Origin: Planctomycetaceae bacterium
GTDB taxonomy: Bacteria; Planctomycetota; Planctomycetia; Pirellulales; Thermoguttaceae
Length of the DNA stretch: 6,783 bases
Assembly: GCA_031256755.1 (NCBI GenBank)
Contig: JAIRPZ010000006.1
Location: forward strand, 1-6,783
Direction of reading: 5' to 3'
Below, in pieces: positions 1 through 6,783 of this stretch (within the stretch, counting starts at the first letter, position 1; each line of letters begins with the position of its first letter). Below the pieces are notes generated by a model. The model made no database searches. It was not told the DNA's origin and was given only the letters and a program-made list of their open reading frames with translations. Made by a program: the position numbers and the translations under genes.

Positions 1-27
1 TGCCCGTCCGGCAAGGACTGCCAAAAC

Positions 28-1770
<1,743 letters not shown>

Positions 1771-1801
1771 AAACCGGAGCCGCCCGTATGCCGGACGGTT
1801 T
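1771..1801. terminator. Inverted repeat between convergent genes, possible bidirectional terminator
   Basis: AAACCG (1771-1776) is the exact reverse complement of CGGTTT (1796-1801). A second short pair, CCG (1780-1782) with CGG (1792-1794), lies inside it across unequal bulges. The repeat fills the whole gap between the stop of the secretion ATPase gene and the stop of guaA, the usual place for a shared terminator of convergent genes. The flanking A and T runs are short: CGGTTTCT on the plus strand and CGGTTTTC on the minus strand. If it terminates at all, it does so through a short stem with a weak U tract. Confidence 0.45.
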
Positions 1802-3367
1802 CTACTCCCATTCAATCGTGGCGGGCGGTTTGGAACTAATGTCATAAACAACGCGGTTCACCCCTTTGACTTCATTGATAATTCGGGTGGACATCCGCCG
1901 CAGGACATCATCCGGCAGCGGCGACCAGTCCGCCGTCATAAAATCGTCCGTTGTCACGCACCGCACAGCCACCGCATCTTCGTAGGTGCGTCCGTCACCC
2001 ATGACACCGACACTCTTGACCGGAAGCAATACGGCAAACACTTGAGAGACATCCCGGTACAAACCGGCACGGTGAATTTCTTCGATCACGACGGCATCGG
2101 CATCGCGGAGACGTTCCAGTTTTTCACGCGTGACTTCCCCCAGACAGCGCACCGCCAAGCCGGGACCCGGAAACGGATGCCGCCAAACAAGATGTTCCGG
2201 CAGCCCTAATTCAATACCGAGTTTCCGCACTTCGTCCTTGAAAAGTTCCCGCAGCGGTTCAATCAGTTTGAAACCGAGTTTTTCCGGCAAACCGCCGACA
2301 TTGTGATGAAGTTTGATCGTGGCCGCGGTTCCTGTTTCGCGGCTGTTCAAACTCGCACCGCTTTCGATAACATCCGGGTAAATCGTTCCCTGCGCAAGAT
2401 AATGCGCATTGCGGTATTGCTTGGCGGCTTCGGAAAAAACGTCAATAAAATAATGACCGATACGGCGGCGTTTTTCCTGCGGTTCGGTAACACCGGCAAG
2501 GCGTTCCAAAAAACCGGCAGCGGCATCAATCTTTGTCAGTTCGGCATCAAAATGTCCTTCAAATGCCGACACAACGCCGTCTGCTTCTCCTTTCCGCAGC
2601 AAGCCGTTGTCCACTAAAATACATTTTAACTGTTTGCCGATGGCCTTCGATAAAATAGCGGCCACAACGGCGGAATCCACTCCGCCGGACAAACCGCAGA
2701 TGACCTGATCGCTGCCGATTTCGTTGCGAAAACGTTCCGCCGCCGCCGCTGCAAAATTCTTCATTGTCCAAGTGCATTGGCACCGGCATATTTTTGCAAC
2801 AAAATTGCGGAGTTGATCAATACCGCAGAGAGAATGAGCCACTTCGGGGTGATACTGCACTCCATAAACCGGCTTCGTTTTATGCCGCATCACTCCGATC
2901 GGAGAACTGGCGGAAGTGGCAAGCAATTCAAAACCGGACGGCAGAGTTTTGACATGATCGCCGTGACTCATCCAAACCTGCTGATCGCGCGGCGTATGAT
3001 GAAAAAGCGGATCGGTTTCCCCTTCCGGGGTCAGATGCAGTGTGGCTCTGCCATATTCCCGATCCGGCGATGGTTCGACCGTACCGCCGTGCATGTGTGC
3101 CGTCATCTGCATGCCGTAACAAATGCCGAGAATCGGAATGCCGAGATCGAAAAGTCCGGGATCGCAAAACCGGGCATTTTTTTCGTAAACGCTGAACGGG
3201 CCGCCGGAAAAAATCAACGCTTTCGGACGGACTTGCCGGACTTCTTCGGCGGTAATGCTGTGCGGAACGATTTGCGAATACACGCCGCATTCCCGAATAC
3301 GCCGGGCAATGAGTTGAACGTATTGTGCGCCGAAATCAAGAACAAAAATAGTTTCCTGCATGTGCAT
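1802..3367 (-). CDS. guaA: GMP synthase (glutamine-hydrolysing)
   Basis: Converts XMP to GMP using ATP and ammonia drawn from glutamine, the last step of de novo GMP synthesis, in the cytoplasm. The 521 residues match the usual family length of about 510-525. The class I glutamine amidotransferase domain (about 5-190) begins with VLDFGAQY. It carries the nucleophile C83 in GICYGMQ and the partners H173 and E175 in QYHPEV. The ATP-pyrophosphatase domain follows, with its P-loop SGGVDS at 227-232 and the substrate-site segment around QGTIYPDVIES (326-336). The C-terminal dimerisation domain contains HPFPGPGLAVR (397-407) and ends in KPPATIEWE. I chose ATG at 3367 (protein starting MHMQETIFVLDFG) because GuaA proteins begin just before this motif; ATG 3361 is the alternative. 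The frame continues upstream to 3784, but that part overlaps the divergent gene and does not resemble GuaA. No Shine-Dalgarno is visible. Nothing looks broken. Confidence 0.98.
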   Translation of the reverse strand: MHMQETIFVLDFGAQYVQLIARRIRECGVYSQIVPHSITAEEVRQVRPKALIFSGGPFSVYEKNARFCDPGLFDLGIPILGICYGMQMTAHMHGGTVEPSPDREYGRATLHLTPEGETDPLFHHTPRDQQVWMSHGDHVKTLPSGFELLATSASSPIGVMRHKTKPVYGVQYHPEVAHSLCGIDQLRNFVAKICRCQCTWTMKNFAAAAAERFRNEIGSDQVICGLSGGVDSAVVAAILSKAIGKQLKCILVDNGLLRKGEADGVVSAFEGHFDAELTKIDAAAGFLERLAGVTEPQEKRRRIGHYFIDVFSEAAKQYRNAHYLAQGTIYPDVIESGASLNSRETGTAATIKLHHNVGGLPEKLGFKLIEPLRELFKDEVRKLGIELGLPEHLVWRHPFPGPGLAVRCLGEVTREKLERLRDADAVVIEEIHRAGLYRDVSQVFAVLLPVKSVGVMGDGRTYEDAVAVRCVTTDDFMTADWSPLPDDVLRRMSTRIINEVKGVNRVVYDISSKPPATIEWE

Positions 3368-3373
3368 GACCTG

Positions 3374-3402
3374 ATTATACACGATATTTTGGTCATTTGA
3401 TA
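3374..3402 (-). promoter_or_regulatory. guaA promoter with perfect TATAAT box six bases from the start codon
   Basis: Read on the minus strand, a perfect TATAAT (plus coordinates 3374-3379) is separated from the guaA ATG at 3367 by only the six bases CAGGTC. Initiation normally falls about six to eight bases after the -10 box, so the message would begin at or next to the ATG. At 17 bases spacing the -35 position reads TATCAA (3397-3402), which is poor. The call therefore rests on the -10 box and its position in the divergent intergenic gap. If ATG 3361 is the real start, the leader would be about six bases. Confidence 0.5.
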
Positions 3403-3429
3403 TTTCCGCTTCCGTTGCCGAACCGCTTC

Positions 3430-3458
3430 TTGCTTTCCGTCTTCTTTTCGGATAGAAT
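3430..3458 (+). promoter_or_regulatory. Predicted sigma-70-type promoter for the DUF4139 gene
   Basis: TTGCTT (3430-3435) and TAGAAT (3453-3458) are separated by exactly 17 bases. The first matches TTGACA in its TTG core and the second matches TATAAT in five of six positions. Transcription would start near 3465 and leave a leader of about 38 bases before ATG 3503. The element lies in the 135-base divergent gap and points away from guaA. No operator-like repeat is visible around it. Confidence 0.4.
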
Positions 3459-3502
3459 CCTGCCGAATGGTCGTTCTTTCCCTCTAACCTTGTGAAAAAC
3501 CA

Positions 3503-5176
3503 ATGGTCAAAAACATTTTCGTTCTCTTTTCCCTTGTACTGGTTTCCTCCGCTTTTGCTGCGGAACAGAAAGTTACGCCGAAGATTGAAGCCGCCGCTCT
3601 GTTCAAAAACGGATTCATCATTGTCCGGCAAAGTATTGACATTCCTGCCGCCGGCTCCTACCGCTGGGAAAACGTTCCCGGCATGATACACGGCACATTT
3701 TTTATCGACACCGACCTTAACATTGCGGTACGCACCGCCCACCGGAAAGTTCCGGCGGAAAAATCCGTCCGGCTCGTACTGCAAACATCCGAAGGACAGA
3801 AAACCTACACCGGCAAGTTAATCGCCTCCGCCGCAAAAACAACACCGGAAACAAAACAGGAAACCGGTCCGGCAGAAAACAAACCGGCAAAATCGCCGTC
3901 CTTATGGTCGCTGGAATTGGAAGACCAGCGTGTCATCGATTTCAGTCCCAATGACATCGTTTCACTTAACGCTTTGAATGTGGATACCGAACAAACCGTG
4001 CCGAAGTCCATTATGACCTTTAATGTTACGGAAAAAAACGGCAAGGCGGCTGGAACAATCAAAATGCTTTATCTGGTCAAGGGCAACGCCACGTGGGCAC
4101 CGAGTTACCGCATCAATTTGCGGGACGGAAAAACGGCAACTGTTGAGCAAACCGCCGTGATACGCAATGAATGGATGCAACTGACCGATACGGAAATTTC
4201 GCTTGTCAGCGGTTTTCCGCATATCGGCATGGAAAACACTCATTCGCTGCTGAACCCGCTGCAAAAAATTGAAATGTTCTTCCGGCAATTAGCCGGTGTC
4301 GACACCAATTCACCCGTTGGCAGTCCAATATCACAGATGATTTCCAATTCGGTGATGACGAATAATAAAGACGAGAGCCGCTTTGATACAGTCGAAGTAG
4401 CGGCGGGAGAAGGACCCGATGTGTTTTACAACAGCATCGGCAAGCAAACGCTTGATGTCGGTGAAACGCTTTACACAGCGACAGGTGCTGCCGATGCCGA
4501 ATACAAACGGATTATGCTGTGCGACATTTCCAAGTGGCTGCTGACGAATTATCAGAACCGCAATAATCAGCATTACAAACCCGCCGAAATGCCGCCGGTT
4601 TTCGATGCGGTGACGTTTGACAATCCGCTTCCTTTTCCGATGACGACGGCACCGGTGCTGATTTCCGAGCAAAACCGGTTTTTGGGACAGGACAAAACCG
4701 GCTGGGTCAGTCCGAAACAGCAGGCACAGGTGATGATTACGAAGGTCTTGAGTATGGCGGTGGAATACGAAGAAAAAGTCGCTGAAATTAAAGACCCCAG
4801 AACGCGTACTGTTCAAGACCGTCTCGAAGACCGGCAATATCAGACGTATGCGGTTACGGATACGATTGAATTGACCAATAAGCGTAATGAACCGGTAACG
4901 CTGCATCTTGATGCGGTGCTGATTCATTCCCGCGATGAGGCGAATTTGAAATGCAGTATTCCGCCGAAAAAACAATCGGCAATGGCGGAATGGACTTACC
5001 GGTCTTACCTGAATGCGGGAGTCAGTGATGAGGCAACGCTGAATACTTGTACGGAATTCCGCTGGGAGATTCCGTTGAAGGCGGGTGAAAAGAAGAGCAT
5101 TACGGTTTCGGCGGAACGGTGGCGTTGGCTGTCAACGCAAATCAGGAAAGAGAAACCGGTTATGTCTGTCAAATAA
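3503..5176 (+). CDS. Exported DUF4139 domain protein of unknown function
   Basis: A 557-residue protein with a clear Sec signal peptide: basic MVKN, a hydrophobic run (residues 5-15) and an A-F-A-A site giving cleavage near residue 19-20. It is therefore probably periplasmic or secreted. The mature N-terminal region (about 25-110) looks beta-rich. It is followed by a Thr/Pro/Lys/Glu-rich linker (about 112-133). The DUF4139 region starts around 137. Typical phrases are VKGNATWAPSYRINL (192-206), the NPLPFPMTTAPVLISEQ stretch with FLGQD (374-397), ELTNKRNEPV (456-465) and the terminal RWEIPLKAGEKKSITV (520-535). DUF4139 has no established biochemical role and no catalytic motif is evident. ATG 3503 is preferred because it places the signal peptide at the N terminus. 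It has no good Shine-Dalgarno. The gene is divergent from guaA. After the GEKKSI strand, where this family usually ends, about 20 further residues follow while another frame stays open. Confidence 0.85.
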   Translation: MVKNIFVLFSLVLVSSAFAAEQKVTPKIEAAALFKNGFIIVRQSIDIPAAGSYRWENVPGMIHGTFFIDTDLNIAVRTAHRKVPAEKSVRLVLQTSEGQKTYTGKLIASAAKTTPETKQETGPAENKPAKSPSLWSLELEDQRVIDFSPNDIVSLNALNVDTEQTVPKSIMTFNVTEKNGKAAGTIKMLYLVKGNATWAPSYRINLRDGKTATVEQTAVIRNEWMQLTDTEISLVSGFPHIGMENTHSLLNPLQKIEMFFRQLAGVDTNSPVGSPISQMISNSVMTNNKDESRFDTVEVAAGEGPDVFYNSIGKQTLDVGETLYTATGAADAEYKRIMLCDISKWLLTNYQNRNNQHYKPAEMPPVFDAVTFDNPLPFPMTTAPVLISEQNRFLGQDKTGWVSPKQQAQVMITKVLSMAVEYEEKVAEIKDPRTRTVQDRLEDRQYQTYAVTDTIELTNKRNEPVTLHLDAVLIHSRDEANLKCSIPPKKQSAMAEWTYRSYLNAGVSDEATLNTCTEFRWEIPLKAGEKKSITVSAERWRWLSTQIRKEKPVMSVK

Positions 5177-5304
5177 GTGTTGCAGCGCGCCGTCAAGAAT
5201 CGGAAACGGCGGAGGTAATGTTCCGCCGTTCTTACACCAACACGGAAACAACGGAAACATTCATGCTGTTTTCTGTTTCGGCAGGTACAAAATCGGTCTG
5301 TTGA
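5089..5304 (+). other. Protein-like open frame overlapping and following the DUF4139 gene in the -1 frame
   Basis: This frame is open from 5089 to a TGA at 5302-5304 and overlaps the last 88 bases of the DUF4139 gene one base behind its frame. From GTG 5119 it would encode about 61 residues beginning VALAVNANQERETGY and ending SVSAGTKSVC. Its codons (GAA, ACG, TCG, CGC, TTC) resemble those of the neighbouring genes. The SVSAGTKSV ending loosely echoes the ITVSAGEKK-like style of the upstream C terminus. It could be a small overlapping gene, a C-terminal extension reached by a frameshift or sequencing error, or chance. No well-spaced ribosome binding site is evident: GGAGG at 5211-5215 is only two bases from the in-frame ATG 5218. 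Confidence 0.25.
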
Positions 5305-5334
5305 CGGGTTGACTTCTCAACGGAAATGAGTCAA
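5301..5334. promoter_or_regulatory. TTGAC/GTCAA cluster with inverted repeats before the URO-D-family gene
   Basis: TTGAC occurs directly at 5301-5305 and 5309-5313, and its complement GTCAA occurs at 5330-5334. Two alternative inverted repeats result: TTGACT (5309-5314) with AGTCAA (5329-5334), and GTTGA (5308-5312) with TCAAC (5317-5321) around a four-base loop. TTGACT at 5309 can also act as a -35 hexamer with CAAAAT (5332-5337) 17 bases later, placing transcription initiation close to ATG 5352. The repeats overlap this putative promoter as an operator would. No T tract follows, so a terminator is unlikely on the plus strand. Confidence 0.3.
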
Positions 5335-5351
5335 AATAAAAATAAATCGTT

Positions 5352-6548
5352 ATGGACAAACAAATGGAAACAGTTTATCAGCAGAAACTCAAACGGTACA
5401 CCACCGCAATGCGGAACGGCAAGCCGGACATGGTGCCGATTCGTCCCTTTGCCGCCGAAGTCACCGCCGTCTATGCCGGTATGTCCTGTCAGGACGTGAC
5501 GCAGGATTACAACCTCGCTTTCGAGGCGGTACTGAAATGCTGCCGCGATTTCGACTGGGACGCAACGGTTCCCAATATGGTCTATGTCTGGACAGGGTTT
5601 GTGCAGTCCGCCGCCATTAAATACTATGCGATGCCCGGCGTGCAGATTCCGCCGACAACCGGTTTTCAATATCTTGAACCGCCGGAAGACAACGCCAACA
5701 TGCGGGACGATGAATACGATGAATTGATTGCCGACCCGACCGGTTTTTTGGCAAACAAATGGCTGCCACGCGTGACTCACACCATTAAAGCACCGGACGA
5801 ACCGAATACCTTTGCCAACAACATCACGCTTCTTTCCGGGATGGCGGCGATGAAAAATTATTTCAATGCTTACGGACCGCAAATCAGTAAAATGGTCAAC
5901 GAAACCGCCACGGTACCGGCGATATGCGGCATTCTGAAAGCCCCGTTTGACATTCTGGCGGACAAACTCCGCGGCTACAAAGCCTTATGCATGGACTTAT
6001 ACACCAAACCGGCAAAAGTCGCCGCCGCCTGCGAAGCGTTGATGCCGCATCTCCTTTACATGGCAAAACGGACAAGCGACCCGTCCAAGCAGTTGCCGGT
6101 CACGGTCTGGCTTCACCGCGGCTGCGTTCCGTTCCTTTCGCCGCCGCAGTTTGAAAAATTCTTCTGGCCCACATTCAAACAAATCATCTGCGGTCTTTGG
6201 GAAGAAGGAATTCAAACATTATTTTATGCCGAAGGAGAATGGAATCCGAACCTGAAATACATCAAAGAACTGCCGGAGCAAAGCATTATTTATCACGTTG
6301 ACCGGGGGGATATTTTTGAAGTCCACCGTGAAGTCGGACATAAATTTTGTTTGAGCGGCGGGATTCCCAATGACCTGCTGGCATTCGGTACGCCGGAAGA
6401 AGTCCGCGCCCGTGTCAAACAGGTGATTGACGGTGTTGCGAAAGACGGCGGCTATATCTGCGATGCGAGTGCCATTATGCAGGACGACACGAAAATTGAA
6501 AACCTTCGGGCGATGTGCGAAGCCGCCAGAGAATTCGGGAATTACTGA
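5352..6548 (+). CDS. Uroporphyrinogen decarboxylase superfamily protein, not HemE
   Basis: The 398 residues show a URO-D-type TIM barrel. The C-terminal family signature is clear: SGGIPNDLLAFGTPEEV (335-351), then KDGGYIC (364-370) and IENLRAMCEAAREFG (382-396). The middle has LHRGCVPFLSPPQFEKFFWP (254-273) and AEGEWNP (293-299). The HemE N-terminal RQAGRY substrate signature is absent, so a role in haem synthesis is not supported. The family also contains corrinoid- and coenzyme M-linked methyltransferases (MtaA, MtbA, CmuA) that bind zinc through an H-x-C...C motif. Here the histidine region reads H255-R-G-C258 and the late cysteine C370 is displaced from the usual spot, so the classical zinc site is not obvious. 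No corrinoid protein gene is adjacent. Methyl transfer is a family-level possibility only. ATG 5352 has no Shine-Dalgarno; ATG 5364 is an in-frame alternative. Confidence 0.85.
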   Translation: MDKQMETVYQQKLKRYTTAMRNGKPDMVPIRPFAAEVTAVYAGMSCQDVTQDYNLAFEAVLKCCRDFDWDATVPNMVYVWTGFVQSAAIKYYAMPGVQIPPTTGFQYLEPPEDNANMRDDEYDELIADPTGFLANKWLPRVTHTIKAPDEPNTFANNITLLSGMAAMKNYFNAYGPQISKMVNETATVPAICGILKAPFDILADKLRGYKALCMDLYTKPAKVAAACEALMPHLLYMAKRTSDPSKQLPVTVWLHRGCVPFLSPPQFEKFFWPTFKQIICGLWEEGIQTLFYAEGEWNPNLKYIKELPEQSIIYHVDRGDIFEVHREVGHKFCLSGGIPNDLLAFGTPEEVRARVKQVIDGVAKDGGYICDASAIMQDDTKIENLRAMCEAAREFGNY

Positions 6549-6587
6549 AAGGGAAAAGTGACTAACCAAGAGAAGGGAAAAAGGTGA
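6549..6587 (+). repeat. Imperfect direct repeat of a purine-rich, ribosome-binding-site-like motif
   Basis: AAGGGAAAAGTGA (6549-6561) recurs as AAGGGAAAAAGGTGA (6573-6587), differing by a two-base insertion. Each copy resembles a Shine-Dalgarno sequence followed by a GTG codon. The second copy supplies the ribosome binding site of the small gene that follows. GTG 6558 in the first copy opens a nine-codon frame whose TGA (6585-6587) overlaps GTG 6584 as GTGA. It fills most of the 44 bases between the URO-D-family gene and the small gene. Confidence 0.4.
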
Positions 6588-6592
6588 AAAAT

Positions 6593-6760
6593 ATGTTGGA
6601 ACAAACTGCGGAACGAAAACCGGGAGAGTGTATTGCTTGGGAAGAAGCCAAACAGCGTTACGGCGAAATTCAGGGAGACGAGGAACAAATCAAACGGATA
6701 TGGGAACAGAACGATGCAGAGGCCTACGACTACCTCTGGCAATGCCTGCTGTCGTTTTAA
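6593..6760 (+). CDS. Small hypothetical protein, 55 residues
   Basis: ATG 6593 to TAA 6758-6760 encodes 55 residues beginning MLEQTAERKPGECIAWEEAK and ending YDYLWQCLLSF. The product is acidic and glutamate/glutamine-rich, with tryptophans at 16, 37 and 49 and two cysteines (13, 51). It has no signal peptide or membrane segment and is probably a small soluble, largely helical protein. I do not recognise a family. Support for it being real is AAGGTG (6581-6586) six bases before the ATG, codon use like the flanking genes, and a TAATAA double stop. GTG 6584 is an in-frame alternative start that adds three residues. It follows the URO-D-family gene by 44 bases on the same strand and could be cotranscribed. 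It may be a regulator or an uncharacterised small protein, but nothing in the sequence decides this. Confidence 0.5.
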   Translation: MLEQTAERKPGECIAWEEAKQRYGEIQGDEEQIKRIWEQNDAEAYDYLWQCLLSF

Positions 6761-6783
6761 TAAACATTTACGCCGCTCACGTT

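Noticed and set aside
3368..3784. Upstream continuation of the guaA frame, which would give a 660-residue protein
   Set aside because: The added residues do not resemble GuaA, overlap the start and signal peptide of the divergent DUF4139 gene, and would swallow both divergent promoters. The GuaA family begins just before VLDFGAQY.
4331..4975. Minus-strand open frame (214 codons) opposite the DUF4139 gene
   Set aside because: The product is rich in His, Arg, Phe and Ile as expected from an antisense reading of GAA/CGG-rich coding DNA. No start signal or family match is visible.
5308..5321. GTTGA-CTTC-TCAAC hairpin as a terminator of the DUF4139 gene
   Set aside because: The stem is only five base pairs with little GC and is followed by an A-rich rather than T-rich tract, so it fits an operator or chance better than an intrinsic terminator.
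5352..6548. Assignment as HemE (uroporphyrinogen decarboxylase of haem synthesis)
   Set aside because: The RQAGRY-type substrate-binding signature near the N terminus is missing and the central motifs belong to a different clade, so only superfamily membership is claimed.
6542..6742. Minus-strand open frame encoding a Phe/Leu-rich, membrane-like peptide
   Set aside because: It would start at a TTG without a ribosome binding site and lies opposite the purine-rich leader and the small plus-strand gene. Its hydrophobic look is a by-product of reading AG-rich DNA in antisense.

Overview
The window looks like ordinary chromosome from a free-living, Gram-negative-type bacterium. The evidence is a type II secretion/type IV pilus-class ATPase, an exported DUF4139 protein, and a divergent member of the uroporphyrinogen decarboxylase (URO-D) superfamily. 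GC content is moderate. Codon use is rich in CCG, CGG, ACC and GAA, and CCGG words are very frequent. DUF4139 proteins and diverse non-HemE URO-D paralogues together recall the Planctomycetota/Lentisphaerota (PVC) side of the tree. That placement is an impression from protein style, not a demonstrated identity.

Layout. (1) 28-1770, plus strand: a GspE-type secretion ATPase with all nucleotide-binding motifs and the zinc tetracysteine. Its reading frame is still open at the left edge of the window. (2) 1771-1801: a 31-base convergent gap holding an inverted repeat that could stop transcription from both sides. (3) 1802-3367, minus strand: guaA, complete GMP synthetase. (4) 3368-3502: a divergent promoter region, with a TATAAT box only six bases from the guaA start and a TTGCTT/TAGAAT pair facing the next gene. 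(5) 3503-5176, plus strand: a secreted or periplasmic DUF4139 protein with a signal peptide. (6) 5177-5351: an intergenic stretch containing the end of a protein-like open frame (5119-5304) and a cluster of TTGAC/GTCAA words just before the next start. (7) 5352-6548, plus strand: a URO-D superfamily protein that is not HemE. (8) 6593-6760, plus strand: a 55-codon small gene with a recognisable ribosome binding site, 44 bases downstream.

The genes do not form an obvious pathway. guaA makes GMP for nucleotide supply, the ATPase powers a secretion or pilus machine whose other parts are not in view, and the last two large genes have no established function. Only the URO-D gene and the small gene downstream look as if they could share a transcript.

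I found no RNA genes, CRISPR array, insertion sequence, phage gene, toxin-antitoxin pair or defence system. I also found no convincing new biological system. The items worth a second look are small: possible leaderless starts, a frame-minus-one tail after the DUF4139 gene, a TTGAC-box cluster, and a small gene preceded by a duplicated purine-rich motif.
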